From an uncultured Lachnospiraceae bacterium (GTDB lineage: Bacteria > Bacillota > Clostridia > Lachnospirales > Lachnospiraceae), in contig CATOJY010000029.1 of assembly GCA_951800685.1 (NCBI GenBank), positions 1 through 42,314 on the forward strand: a DNA stretch of 42,314 bases, written 5' to 3'. Below, in pieces: positions 1 to 9,041 of this stretch. Both the position numbers and the translations under genes were made by a program. The notes below the pieces were generated by a model. That model was not told where the DNA came from and did no database searches. It was given only the letters and a program-made list of their open reading frames with translations. Within the stretch, counting starts at the first letter, position 1. Every line of letters begins with the position of its first letter.

Positions 1-27
1 ATGTGCTTGTCGTTGTATAATAAGGTT

Positions 28-98
28 GTCGTATGAGATCACTTCTTTCGTGTATTTTGGTTCGCAGGCTTATTATACACCAAAGTGTCTCATACGGC
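28..98. repeat. Imperfect inverted repeat
   Basis: Arms at 28-44 and 83-98 are reverse complements apart from one mismatch and one extra base. A second inverted pair, tataataag at 16-24 and cttattata at 69-77, interlocks with it, so two exclusive foldings are possible. It lies just past the end of the decayed reading frame at 90-300. It could be a terminator, an element end or a recombination site; the sequence does not decide. Confidence 0.45.
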
Positions 99-300
99 AT
101 TTTTGTCTAAAAGTTGTAAAGTGGTGATCCTAGTTTCAATGCCGTATCTATTCTTACCTTTTCCTCCAAAAGGCAAAACTGCTGTCACAGAACTTTTATC
201 CGCTTCCAGCATGAGGATTTCCGAACTACGCACGCCAAAAAAAAGGTGTTGGAAACCTGCTTGATAGAGCAATACCGTGACCGCTTCTTCACAGTTCAGT
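90..300 (-). pseudogene. Decayed fragment, possibly tyrosine recombinase box I
   Basis: An open frame of about 70 codons on the minus strand contains FFGVRSSEILMLEADK, which resembles the box I motif of tyrosine recombinases (G-[LM]-R-x-S-E-[IL]-L) carrying the first catalytic Arg. No box II (HxxR...Tyr) follows, because the frame stops at 90. Stop codons and frame changes interrupt possible upstream coding sequence. The family call is inferred from one short motif and may be wrong. The rest of 1-357 shows no intact gene. Confidence 0.25.
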
Positions 301-357
301 CTGGTAAACCGTTGTCAAATCAGGCAGTGCGAGGGATATTTCTATACGCAATCTTTT

Positions 358-840
358 CTAGTCGTCCAATCTGTATTCCATTTTACGGATACGTTCTGTC
401 ATGCCACAGTTTTCATAAAAGGCAATCGCATCTTTATTAAATCCCCAAACGCCTAGATCCAGCATTTTACATTTCTGTTCCCGGCCCTTTTGCTTGCAAC
501 ACGCAAACAGTCTTTTTCCGATTCCCTTTCTCCGATAAGATTTTAACACACAAATGTCATCAATGTAGAAACAATCGAAATCAATGTAGGTTGGGTGATC
601 TCTGTAAGAGACAATCCACGCAAAAGCATATCCCACTACCTCGCCCTGATCCGTTTCTGCAATATAGACCGTGTGTTTCGGATCATTTAGTCTTTCCATA
701 AATGTTTCTTCTGTAAAGTAGCGTGCTTCGGTTTTGAATAAATCAGGTCTGCCTTTATGATGCAGATTGGCAATTTCTTCTTGAATTGGACGAATGCGCT
801 CACAATCTTCTGCCACAGCAGTTCTTATTTTTATGTTCAT
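358..840 (-). CDS. GNAT family N-acetyltransferase
   Basis: A 160-residue single-domain GNAT protein that should transfer an acetyl group from acetyl-CoA to an amine; the substrate is unknown. The acetyl-CoA motif A is visible as YIDDICVLKSYRRKGIGKRL (V-x-x-x-x-R-[RK]-x-G-I-G), followed by AIAFYENCGM, the usual C-terminal GNAT strand. Length is normal for the family. The start is supported by AGGAAGGAG about 7 bases upstream. That ribosome site lies inside the last codons of the methyltransferase stub at 846-968, so the two may be co-transcribed. The gene sits in decayed accessory DNA and may be recently acquired. Confidence 0.88.
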   Translation of the reverse strand: MNIKIRTAVAEDCERIRPIQEEIANLHHKGRPDLFKTEARYFTEETFMERLNDPKHTVYIAETDQGEVVGYAFAWIVSYRDHPTYIDFDCFYIDDICVLKSYRRKGIGKRLFACCKQKGREQKCKMLDLGVWGFNKDAIAFYENCGMTERIRKMEYRLDD

Positions 841-845
841 TTTTC

Positions 846-968
846 TTACTCCTTCCTGAATAGAGCAAACCTAGTAATGGGATATTCTATCATTCTCTGT
901 TTAGAGATAAGAGGACTGTTCTTATCGTATCTCCCATAATAATTCGTGAAATAGTCTTTTGTTTCCAT
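846..968 (-). pseudogene. N-terminal stub of a SAM-dependent methyltransferase
   Basis: A 40-codon frame that begins METKDYFTNYYGRYDKNSPL, which matches the opening of a common class I SAM-dependent methyltransferase family (typically ...DYFxNYYExYDEDxRL...xxxVEFxTTxxY). It has a strong ribosome site (AGGAGG, 8 bases before the ATG at 968) but stops after 40 codons, before any SAM-binding motif. It cannot make a working methyltransferase. The stop is only 5 bases before the GNAT start, which suggests a deletion joined the two genes. The family call is from recalled N-terminal consensus. Confidence 0.6.
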
Positions 969-995
969 CCCGGAACCTCCTATAAAAAAGTATAG

Positions 996-1033
996 AAAAC
1001 AGCGCAGGCCAAGATTTCCTCCTAGCCTGCACT
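996..1033 (-). terminator. Probable intrinsic terminator
   Basis: Arms at 1001-1009 and 1025-1033 pair over 9 bp with one G-U. On the minus strand the hairpin is followed by GTTTTCT. It would end transcripts coming from the gene at 1279-2496. Confidence 0.5.
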
Positions 1034-1064
1034 GCATTTCACTTAATCAGATGAGAAAAACGCT

Positions 1065-1178
1065 CTAATTACTTGAATAAGGGTATAGCAATGTAAGCCC
1101 GTTGTTCTGCCAATCATAAGCAGCAACTGCGGACTGCATAAATACTACGTTATAAAAACAGTCGATACAATGCAGCAT
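1065..1178 (-). CDS. Small ORF of unknown function, 37 aa
   Basis: A short frame starting MLHCIDCFYN and ending in LYPYSSN, with a plausible ribosome site (GAGGT, 6 bases before the ATG). It has no recognised domain and no clear membrane segment. It lies between an intact gene and decayed DNA, so it could be a fragment of a lost gene or simple chance. Confidence 0.22.
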   Translation of the reverse strand: MLHCIDCFYNVVFMQSAVAAYDWQNNGLTLLYPYSSN

Positions 1179-1278
1179 TGCCTTACCTCACTAAAGAATT
1201 TTGAACATTATATTCCTCAACTGTATAGATGTCAAGAAATTTCTTGAAGAAGGATCCCAAACAAATCTGTTCATAATT

Positions 1279-2496
1279 TTATTGGATCTTATAAGCGCCA
1301 TATATTTCAGAGCCACGTATCACAATCAAATAGTCCTCCTGCCAGTCGAATGTATAGTCTCTATCTCTCGGAAGTTTAAGGAACAATTCTTTCCTCCTGC
1401 TTCCTACAGTCTGGGTATATATTCTGTAATTCTTCATAAGATAGATCACCCCGTCCTGATACCCTATGACTCTGGTACGGTTATTCCTTGCTTGATACAG
1501 AATGCTGTCTTCTCCTGTTTCTGGATCCAGTTTGAATAAAACATCATATTTCAGATCGTTCTGCCACGGATCGTATGATTCACACCGGAAATTCTTAACG
1601 ACATGCACCAGACCAATAATGTCACCATCCTCTGTCGTTAATTTATTTTCCTGTATTGCTGAATGACTATATTCACCTCCATACAAACAGTTTATATTGT
1701 GTTCTTTCAGATTTCCTTCTACCCAATAAGAACAATTACGTGCATACCTTCCACGCTCAAAGGAAATCAGCTTCTCTGCTGCCTTGATCGTACTACATCC
1801 TTTCCTCAAATCAAAAAGCGACCACCCACTTTCCATTTCCACTAACGCAATAACCTCATACCTTTCTTTCTCTGCATCATAATATCTCTTAATGCGTAAT
1901 CCCCGATACACAATTTCCTGTTCCATGCCTGTTCTATCCTCTTTCGGGAATAAATCATTCACTTCCACGCATCCTGTTTGAAGGTCTTCATCCACAGTAC
2001 ATACATAGATACGCTCTTGCACGTCAGCTCCATCCAACAGCAAAAACAGGCATTCCTCTGATCTCGTTATTGATATACGGGCAGATTCCGGTATATCCTC
2101 TCTTCCATACATTCTAAGGATATCTTCTCTGGAAAATATCTCTTCTTGGGTCTGCGTTTCGCAATGAAACCGCCTGACCGTCCCATCCGACAATGTATAA
2201 TAAATACAGTTGTCTACAGCCTCCGCACTTTCTATGGATTTACCCTCCGCCACTTCTATACTCTTATCTGCCGCTTCTCCAGCTTCAAAAGAAAACCAGC
2301 GGAAGTTTTCTAAATCACCCTCTAGAAAAAAATAGTTTTCATCACTTCCCCTCACATTACTCTCTGGACTGAGCCGTCTCACCATATATCTGTTTTGGCT
2401 CCAATCCGGTAAAAGAACATGATATATGATAAGTTCTCTTAAAAACAATGAAACTATCCCGGCGGCTATTAATACGATCATCAGCAACCGTTTCAT
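1279..2496 (-). CDS. Membrane-anchored extracytoplasmic protein, unknown function
   Basis: A 405-residue protein I do not recognise by family. It opens with MKRLLMIVLIAAGIVSLFL, one N-terminal membrane segment or uncleaved signal, so the rest is probably outside the cell. The body has repeated short beta-rich stretches (for example YFFLEGDLENFRWF, YYTLSDGTVRRFHC, VIYLMKNYRIYTQ) that look like the blades of a propeller similar to DUF5050 proteins. The start at 2496 is preferred to an in-frame Met 12 codons earlier because AGGAGGT lies about 8 bases before it. It lies 178 bases downstream of the putative lipoprotein at 2675-3652 and may share its transcript. Confidence 0.7.
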   Translation of the reverse strand: MKRLLMIVLIAAGIVSLFLRELIIYHVLLPDWSQNRYMVRRLSPESNVRGSDENYFFLEGDLENFRWFSFEAGEAADKSIEVAEGKSIESAEAVDNCIYYTLSDGTVRRFHCETQTQEEIFSREDILRMYGREDIPESARISITRSEECLFLLLDGADVQERIYVCTVDEDLQTGCVEVNDLFPKEDRTGMEQEIVYRGLRIKRYYDAEKERYEVIALVEMESGWSLFDLRKGCSTIKAAEKLISFERGRYARNCSYWVEGNLKEHNINCLYGGEYSHSAIQENKLTTEDGDIIGLVHVVKNFRCESYDPWQNDLKYDVLFKLDPETGEDSILYQARNNRTRVIGYQDGVIYLMKNYRIYTQTVGSRRKELFLKLPRDRDYTFDWQEDYLIVIRGSEIYGAYKIQ

Positions 2497-2674
2497 GCCC
2501 GAACACCTCCTATGCCATACCAACGTTTTCACTATCTCGTAATTTTTTGTCCCTTTCCACTGGCTCCTTTTGCATAGGAATATTTTCCATTATACAGAAT
2601 CAATCGAATCTGCATCTACAAACCGTTTTCCCTGCGGCTGCGTCTCCCTGACCAGTAGAAACATCTCTGTCAAG

Positions 2675-3652
2675 CTATCCCGGACTCTCTGCTTTCGTAA
2701 TAGATACTTCACCATCTTTTTGGGTTATATCCCAACGATAATATTCCTCATCATTGAACATTGCGATCAACTGATGTTCCTTAATCACATAATGACATCC
2801 CCATGCATCAAAATCATCCGATTTCTTTTTGATTACTTCTATCCACTCAGTCTCTAAATGAACTAAAATAGGACTGGCATCATTATAGCAGATAAAATGG
2901 TCTTCATCTATCCACTCCGTAAACAAGTACTGCCATGTGTTCCGAAAAACAAGATCTGGTGCATTTTCCTGAAAACGCACAAAAATCTGTGACGGATGTT
3001 TCGGAAGTACACCGTTTGATATGTATACAGCCTTTTTCTGTTCCGGTGAAAACGCCCATTCCCCTGCCCTCAGCTCTTCCTGTACTTCATAATATCCTTT
3101 TTCCAGAAATTCATAGAGTGTTTCTGGAACGGTTTCTCTACTGTCCCTCTGGCTCAATTTTACTTTGATATACGAAATCTCCTTTAATTTCAGCTCGTCA
3201 CTTCCATTCTGTGTATTTCTCTCCTCCTGGAAATACATTGATACCGCATAGTCTCCAAAATATTGAAGAACCACATTCCCATCCGTTTGGTCATCGTCAA
3301 AGTGTACAGCAGCTTCATATAGATCCCTCTCTGGTGAATGTATATTGACAAACCGTATGGCCGTAATATCATCAAGGAAAAAATAATCTTCCGGCTCCTG
3401 AAATCCATCTACGGCTTCCCCGTCATATTTCCATGCACGTCTGTCACAATAGAGAATATTTCTGTCGTATAACTCGTTTCTATCATATCGCTCTTCGAAT
3501 TCCTCCGTACTGCTTGACAGAAAATCAAATACAACTTCCGTTGCTCCAGGAACATCAATCCTACCAGTTGCCCCTTCTGCACACCCTGTAACAATCTGTG
3601 CTCCCAGCCAGACCATCTGGATGACTATCTTAAAACACTTTTCCTGAATCAT
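2675..3652 (-). CDS. Putative lipoprotein of unknown function
   Basis: A 325-residue protein with no family I recognise. Residues 1-24 have basic residues, a short hydrophobic stretch and the lipobox-like VTGC, so diacylglyceryl attachment at Cys24 is predicted; the hydrophobic core is weak, which lowers certainty. The mature part is rich in acidic and aromatic residues, with beta-rich repeats ending in WDITQKDGEVSI. An AGGAGG ribosome site precedes the start. Its promoter region carries 11-bp direct repeats (3717-3760). It appears to be the first gene of a two-gene unit with the anchored protein at 1279-2496. Confidence 0.65.
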   Translation of the reverse strand: MIQEKCFKIVIQMVWLGAQIVTGCAEGATGRIDVPGATEVVFDFLSSSTEEFEERYDRNELYDRNILYCDRRAWKYDGEAVDGFQEPEDYFFLDDITAIRFVNIHSPERDLYEAAVHFDDDQTDGNVVLQYFGDYAVSMYFQEERNTQNGSDELKLKEISYIKVKLSQRDSRETVPETLYEFLEKGYYEVQEELRAGEWAFSPEQKKAVYISNGVLPKHPSQIFVRFQENAPDLVFRNTWQYLFTEWIDEDHFICYNDASPILVHLETEWIEVIKKKSDDFDAWGCHYVIKEHQLIAMFNDEEYYRWDITQKDGEVSITKAESPG

Positions 3653-3716
3653 GATGTTTTCTCTAATGCCTCCTGTCTGAAATGCCCCATCATCATTCTA
3701 TATTTTACTGCATCCC

Positions 3717-3760
3717 TGCATCATCTTTGCATCATTTCTGTATCATTTCTGCATCAATGC
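3717..3760. repeat. Four 11-bp direct repeats, candidate operator
   Basis: Units TGCATCATCTT, TGCATCATTTC, TGTATCATTTC and TGCATCAATGC repeat with an exact 11-bp period. They begin 10 bp upstream of the -10-like sequence of the gene starting at 3652, where a -35 box should be, and no good -35 is present. An 11-bp period is typical of sites for OmpR/PhoB-family response regulators. Confidence 0.5.
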
Positions 3761-3915
3761 CGACGTCCTTATTTCCATCCTCTCTATGTCTCAAATTAAT
3801 TCGCCACTTCAAACAAATTTATCTTATCCTATTTCGCTTTCTGCTGCTGACGAAATAAGGGAAGCGTTACATAAAAAATATTTACATCTAATAAGAATTT
3901 AGACTTATCGTTAAA

Positions 3916-3951
3916 AGAGCGGAAAGATATGAAACAAAACCTTTCCGCTCT
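3916..3951 (-). terminator. Intrinsic terminator after ppk
   Basis: A perfect 11-bp inverted repeat (AGAGCGGAAAG / CTTTCCGCTCT) with a 14-base loop lies just past the ppk stop. On the minus strand it ends in CTCTTTTAAC. It closes the pheA-DUF815-ppx-ppk unit. Confidence 0.8.
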
Positions 3952-3968
3952 CTTACTTATTCCCTTTT

Positions 3969-6095
3969 CTACTCCTCTACTTCCTCATGATGCATTTCCG
4001 GAATAAACACTCTCTTCTCTCCCAATTCTTTCTCTGCCTTCGCTGCCCACTTCGCTTCATAGCAGAAATGCTGTTGTGCGTTATATGCCTCTTTCCCCCG
4101 CAGATCTACCTTTTCATAGGTTCCATCAGCCTGTAAAATCGATGCCTTCACCGTATCCCGCATCTGGCATTCTAAAATATCATGTAATTTCTCCTGCAGC
4201 TGTGGTTTCTCCACCGGGAAAAGGATCTCTACCCGACGGTCTAAATTCCTCGGCATCCAGTCTGCACTGGCGCAATAATATTCCGGCTTTCCGTCGTTCT
4301 CAAAATAGAAAATCCTTGCATGTTCCAGATAATTGCCCACGATAGAACGCACAGTGATATTCTCACTGACACCTGGAATCCCCACCTTGAGACAGCAGAT
4401 TCCGCGGATGATCAGGTCGATCTTCACGCCTGCTGTGCTAGCCGCGTATAATGCTTCGATGATCATCTTATCACATAGGGAATTCATTTTTGCAATGATA
4501 TGTGCTTCTCTTCCCTGTTCTGCATAATTCTTCTCTCTCTCAATCAGGCGCAGGAATCTGTCTTTGAGCCAGAGAGGCGCAAGCGACAGCTTATTCCAGC
4601 TTCGCGGCTCAGAATATCCCGACAGCATATTGAATACCGCAGTTGCATCCTCCCCAATCGCTTCCGAGCATGTAAAAAGTCCTACATCTGTATATAACTT
4701 CGCTGTAGAATCATTATAATTTCCTGTTCCAAGATGCACATATCTGCGGATACCGTTTTCTTCCCGACGAACCACCAGTGTGATCTTGCTGTGGGTCTTT
4801 AGGCCTACTAGGCCATAAATTACATGACATCCTGCTTTCTCCAACTTCTTCGCCCAGACGATGTTATTTTCTTCGTCAAACCGTGCTTTCAATTCCACCA
4901 GGACCGATACCTGCTTTCCATTCTCTGCCGCCTGTTCCAATGCTGCAATAATCGGAGAATTTCCACTGACACGGTAAAGTGTCTGCTTAATTGCCAATAC
5001 TTCCGGATCCCTGGCCGCCTGCCTGACGAACCGGACCACCGGCTCAAAAGTCTGATAAGGATGGTGCATCAGGATATCGCCCTCTCTGATCTTCGCGAAC
5101 ACATCCGCTTCCTCCGGCAGTTCCGGCACTGGCTGCGGTTTCGAATAACTATTCTCTTTCAGATGGTCAAATCCTTTCATGCCATACATTTTCATCAGGA
5201 ACGTCAGATCAAGAGGTCCGTTAATGGAATAGATATCCTCTTTCTCGATCGACAGCTCATTCTGGATCAGCTTTAGCAGCTTCTTGTCAATGCCTTCTTC
5301 CACCTCCAGGCGGATAACCTGTCCCCACTTTCTCTTCTTGAGCTGTTTCTCGATCTCCTGCAGCAGATCTTCTGCCCCTTCCTCTTCAATCCCAAGATCC
5401 GCATTCCGCATGATACGGAAAGGGTAGGAACAGATAATATCATAATTCAGGAATAGCTTCTGAATATTCCGTTCAATTATCTCCTCCAGAAGGATAACAC
5501 GTTTCTCCTTGCTGCCGGAAATCGGAACAATGCGTGGCAGAACACTCGGCACCTGCACCATGACAAACTCCGTCGCGCCCTCTCCATTTTTCTTCTTTAC
5601 CAGAGCGCCTAGATTTAGTGATTTATTCCTGATCAACGGGAAAGGCCTGGAGGAATCTACCGCCATTGGCGTCAGCACCGGATAAACATTATCCGCAAAA
5701 TACCGGTCCACATAGGCTGCATCTTCCTTCTCTAGCTCTTCATGGTGTCTGATCACATGCAGGCCTTCCTCCAGAAGCCGCGGCAGCAGTGAACGGTTAT
5801 AGACCGAATACTGCTGTTCCACCAGCCTGTGCGTCTCCTCATTTACATGCGCAAGCTGCACCTCCACAGTCATACCTGCAATATCTTTCTTCTTATATCC
5901 CGCATGTACCATATCCTTCAGAGAAGCTACTCTCACCATAAAAAACTCATCCAGGTTAGAAGCGGTAATACTTAAGAATTTCAGCCGCTCAAAGAGCGGA
6001 TTTTTCTTATCTTTCGCTTCACTCAACACTCTTTTATTGAAAAGCAGCCAGCTCAATTCTCTGTTTGTATAATATTCATCTCTCGAAAAATCCAT
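3969..6095 (-). CDS. ppk: Polyphosphate kinase
   Basis: A 708-residue PPK1, normal length. It reversibly polymerises the ATP gamma-phosphate into inorganic polyphosphate. The N-terminal domain is clear from the family signature NRELSWLLFNKRVL and LDEFFMVRVASL. The phospholipase-D-like catalytic half carries the autophosphorylated histidine region RRYVHLGTGNYNDSTAKLYTD and the second histidine region near YLEHARIFYFENDG, with the basic ATP-site segment AIKQTLYRVSG. The start at 6095 follows CGGGGGAATTAAC. It lies 97 bases after ppx on the same strand, so the enzymes that make and degrade polyphosphate are paired. Confidence 0.97.
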   Translation of the reverse strand: MDFSRDEYYTNRELSWLLFNKRVLSEAKDKKNPLFERLKFLSITASNLDEFFMVRVASLKDMVHAGYKKKDIAGMTVEVQLAHVNEETHRLVEQQYSVYNRSLLPRLLEEGLHVIRHHEELEKEDAAYVDRYFADNVYPVLTPMAVDSSRPFPLIRNKSLNLGALVKKKNGEGATEFVMVQVPSVLPRIVPISGSKEKRVILLEEIIERNIQKLFLNYDIICSYPFRIMRNADLGIEEEGAEDLLQEIEKQLKKRKWGQVIRLEVEEGIDKKLLKLIQNELSIEKEDIYSINGPLDLTFLMKMYGMKGFDHLKENSYSKPQPVPELPEEADVFAKIREGDILMHHPYQTFEPVVRFVRQAARDPEVLAIKQTLYRVSGNSPIIAALEQAAENGKQVSVLVELKARFDEENNIVWAKKLEKAGCHVIYGLVGLKTHSKITLVVRREENGIRRYVHLGTGNYNDSTAKLYTDVGLFTCSEAIGEDATAVFNMLSGYSEPRSWNKLSLAPLWLKDRFLRLIEREKNYAEQGREAHIIAKMNSLCDKMIIEALYAASTAGVKIDLIIRGICCLKVGIPGVSENITVRSIVGNYLEHARIFYFENDGKPEYYCASADWMPRNLDRRVEILFPVEKPQLQEKLHDILECQMRDTVKASILQADGTYEKVDLRGKEAYNAQQHFCYEAKWAAKAEKELGEKRVFIPEMHHEEVEE

Positions 6096-6192
6096 GTTAA
6101 TTCCCCCGTTTTCTTAAAAATATCCATACGCTTCTCAATCAGCACCGCCGCAGAGCATGATACAGCTTCTATGTATAGTATTGTAACAAAAG

Positions 6193-7722
6193 CTATCCTC
6201 TCTGTCTGACCACCGGCCGCACACTGAATACTTCTTCAAAGAAGTGTGCCCGTCTCGCGAGCAGCCCTTTTTCTAAGGTAATATCCTGGGAAGAATCTAC
6301 GGTAATGATCAGCTTCTCCTCTTTCAGCGCTGTCTTGACATTCTTAAATTTCTGCTTATGGCTTCTGTCCAGTCCATTGGCCACCCGTAGGATCGCTGTC
6401 AGCTTGGCGATAGTCAAATAATCTCTTCTACTGACTGCATTGTCCTTCCCCATCAAGTCATAATAATCGAAATCCAGATGATTGTATTTAACTACATTAG
6501 CAACGATTTCCCGCTCCACATGGGACAGCCCAATAATCTCTGTAGACATGATAATATGATAAGAACACTCTCCCAAATTCACCAAACTGATATACTTGCC
6601 GCAATCATGCAAAAGCGTGGCGATCCGCAGCAGCAATCTCTCCCGTTTGCCCAGCCCATGCACCTTTTTCATGCTGTCATAGATAGTCAGTGCAATCTGT
6701 TCCAGTGTCTCGCTCCTTCTCCTGCTACCCATATACCGCTTACTAATATTCTGTGCACAAGCTACGATATCCTGTTCAAAATCATGGCTGGCCTTCAGAA
6801 TCTTATTCTTTTCTCCATATTCGTATGCAATGCCATCGCATAGACTGACCCCTGGCGCCCAAATCAGCTTCGCGTCCATCACTTTGGTAATCCGATTGAG
6901 CATCACGCCGGAAATAAACAATAACGGCACATTCTCTTCCGGTATGTCCAAAATCCGCGCCGCCTCCTGTACTGTCGTAACACGGATGCGATCCAAAAAA
7001 CTGTCCATAGCCGCCGCTTCAATGCTGCTCTCCTCTAACCCCGTTACACTCTTACCGACCACCGCAGAGATATAGTCGTCCACCACAATAATATTCTCGA
7101 TCACACGGTCCTTTAGATATAACTTCTTAAAAACAGAAAGCTGAGAACTGATGATCTCATCCAGCATACTCTCATTCTGTTCCGGCCGGATGTTCAGCTT
7201 GTTAAGCTGTTCCTGCAGCCGCAGCACACCCAGGCGCAGATTCTGCGTCGTCACAAGTGTATCCTTATCAAACAGGGAAATCTGGATGCTCCCGCCGCCA
7301 ATGTCGACGATCGCTGTCCCTTTCTCTATAATCCGGTTGAAGACATCCCCTTTCGATGCTATAGATTTATAGTCCAGAAAACGTTGCTCTGAATTACTGA
7401 TGCATTCGATTGTAATCCCTGTCCGTTGTGCAATCTGATCCAGGATAATCATACGGTTATCCATCTCCCGGATTGCACTGGTTCCATAGGCTGTGTGATC
7501 ATCCACCCGGTATCCTTTCATGATCTCACTGTAATCCCGCAGCACCCGGCATAACTCATCTACTCTCTCATTGCTGATCTTTCCATTGGCATAGGTATCT
7601 GTGCCCAGATCGATTCGATGCCTGATATGATCAATCTCCCGGATCCCATTCTTTGAAGAAATCTCGAAGATCTTCATGGCCAGCTCATAAGACCCTACAT
7701 CTATCGCCGCAAATGTTTTCAT
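6193..7722 (-). CDS. ppx: Ppx/GppA family exopolyphosphatase with HD domain
   Basis: A 509-residue protein that should remove terminal phosphate from polyphosphate (or from pppGpp). The actin-like ASKHA fold shows phosphate-1 FAAIDVGSYELAMKI at the N-terminus, GTSAIREM and the phosphate-2 motif AIVDIGGGSIQIS at about residue 145. The C-terminal third has an HD-type helical domain with LLHDCGKYI, as in long Ppx/GppA forms. It starts 13 bases downstream of the DUF815 ATPase and lies upstream of ppk, so it is in one operon. Exopolyphosphatase is favoured over GppA by its neighbour; the sequence alone does not separate them. Confidence 0.92.
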   Translation of the reverse strand: MKTFAAIDVGSYELAMKIFEISSKNGIREIDHIRHRIDLGTDTYANGKISNERVDELCRVLRDYSEIMKGYRVDDHTAYGTSAIREMDNRMIILDQIAQRTGITIECISNSEQRFLDYKSIASKGDVFNRIIEKGTAIVDIGGGSIQISLFDKDTLVTTQNLRLGVLRLQEQLNKLNIRPEQNESMLDEIISSQLSVFKKLYLKDRVIENIIVVDDYISAVVGKSVTGLEESSIEAAAMDSFLDRIRVTTVQEAARILDIPEENVPLLFISGVMLNRITKVMDAKLIWAPGVSLCDGIAYEYGEKNKILKASHDFEQDIVACAQNISKRYMGSRRRSETLEQIALTIYDSMKKVHGLGKRERLLLRIATLLHDCGKYISLVNLGECSYHIIMSTEIIGLSHVEREIVANVVKYNHLDFDYYDLMGKDNAVSRRDYLTIAKLTAILRVANGLDRSHKQKFKNVKTALKEEKLIITVDSSQDITLEKGLLARRAHFFEEVFSVRPVVRQRG

Positions 7723-7735
7723 GTCAATCCCTTCC

Positions 7736-9028
7736 TTATCTTATATTATCTTTGCTCCCCCTCAGATGATCAATAAACTGCTGTGCCGTCCGCCCTGATA
7801 GGCCACCGTGCGAAAGTTCCCATTTCCCGGCTTCCGCCAACAGCTTATCCTCCTCCATTTCAACGCCGTACCGCGCCGCAAGTCCTTTAACGATCTCTTC
7901 AAACTGCTTCTTATCCGGTCCACAGAAAAAAATCGTTACCCCAAATCGGTAAACTAGCGACAGTTTCTCCTGCACCGTATCACTGGCATGCATCTGATCC
8001 CTTCTTCCTTCCTTATCGCTGAAATTCTCCCGGATCAGATGTCTCCTGTTAGATGTCGCATAGATCAGCACATTATCCGGTTTCTTCTCCAGCCCTCCTT
8101 CTATCACAGCCTTAAGGTATTTATACTCCGTCTCAAACTCTTCAAAACTCAAATCATCCATATAGATAATAAACTTGTAATTCCGGTTCTTCACTTGCGC
8201 AATCACATCGTTAAGATCATGGAACTGGTGCTTATAGATTTCGATAATCCGCAGACCCCTGTCATAATATTCATTGGCAATGGCCTTGATACTGGTAGAC
8301 TTTCCTGTTCCAGCATCGCCAAACAATAGACAGTTATTCGCCTTCCTGCCTTCTACAAAAGCCTCTGTATTCTCAGTCAGTTTCTTCTTAGGAAGCTCAT
8401 AGCCGATCAGATCATCCAGCTGTACATGGGAAATATTCCGGATCGGCATAATTTGTGTTCCCTTCTTCGTGTGCTCCACACGAAACGCCTTATGTAAACC
8501 TAATTTCCCTACCCCATAATCACGATAAAATTGTGTCAATACATCTTTCATCTCCTGTACGTCTGACGACTCCGATAACTGTTTCGCCAGCAGGCAGATT
8601 CTGTCTCTGATTCTCGTACTATAAATCCTACTGACACATGGCGCACCTTCATAACGGATGATAGAACTGAATTCAGGCGCTTTCAACACTTCCATCATCT
8701 CTGTATGATCATACGCAAAAAATTCCCTGAATATAGCCATATCATGCAGCACAAACTGGTTAATGCTGCCCTCCACCTGCCCTCTGATCTCACAAGCCAG
8801 GCTGTAACTGTTCTCATTGTTAACTAGAAGATCCGTCAGATAACAATGCCACAAATTGCCGTGAAACCCGTTCATAGCGGCACGTTCCAAAAGACCATGC
8901 ATACATTCATAAAATAATGGCCTCGCCTGTCCGTCTCCGGAACGATAATGCTCCATCAGCCAGACCATATCCTTTAAGATCTGTCCATCCTCTAGTTTTT
9001 TATAGATAATCAATTCTTCTTCCCGCAT
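7736..9028 (-). CDS. DUF815-type AAA ATPase
   Basis: A 430-residue single-domain ATPase of the DUF815 family, cellular role unknown. The Walker A motif is LLFGDAGTGKSTSIKAIA and Walker B is KFIIYMDDLSFEEFE; ATSNRRHLIRENF supplies the sensor region, and DLIGYELPKKKLTENTEAF is the conserved lead-in. The N-terminal 200 residues are helical and specific to the clostridial form. It begins 13 bases after the pheA stop and ends 13 bases before the ppx start, so it is firmly in this operon. The fixed spacing next to polyphosphate genes is suggestive, but I do not assign a role. Confidence 0.9.
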   Translation of the reverse strand: MREEELIIYKKLEDGQILKDMVWLMEHYRSGDGQARPLFYECMHGLLERAAMNGFHGNLWHCYLTDLLVNNENSYSLACEIRGQVEGSINQFVLHDMAIFREFFAYDHTEMMEVLKAPEFSSIIRYEGAPCVSRIYSTRIRDRICLLAKQLSESSDVQEMKDVLTQFYRDYGVGKLGLHKAFRVEHTKKGTQIMPIRNISHVQLDDLIGYELPKKKLTENTEAFVEGRKANNCLLFGDAGTGKSTSIKAIANEYYDRGLRIIEIYKHQFHDLNDVIAQVKNRNYKFIIYMDDLSFEEFETEYKYLKAVIEGGLEKKPDNVLIYATSNRRHLIRENFSDKEGRRDQMHASDTVQEKLSLVYRFGVTIFFCGPDKKQFEEIVKGLAARYGVEMEEDKLLAEAGKWELSHGGLSGRTAQQFIDHLRGSKDNIR

Positions 9029-9041
9029 ATTCCGTCACCTC

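Larger units (their letters stand above)
969..1278. other. 310-bp gap with terminator and a small ORF
   Basis: The stretch between the methyltransferase stub and the gene ending at 1279 holds a hairpin at about 1001-1033 and a weak 37-codon ORF at 1065-1178, listed separately. Nothing else recognisable was seen. It is AT-rich, as expected for non-coding DNA. Confidence 0.5.
3653..3968. other. 316-bp intergenic region with repeats and terminator
   Basis: It contains the upstream region of the gene starting at 3652 (a TAAAAT-like -10 at 3702-3707), the 11-bp repeat array at 3717-3760, and the ppk terminator at 3916-3951. The part between about 3765 and 3910 shows no gene or clear signal. Confidence 0.6.
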
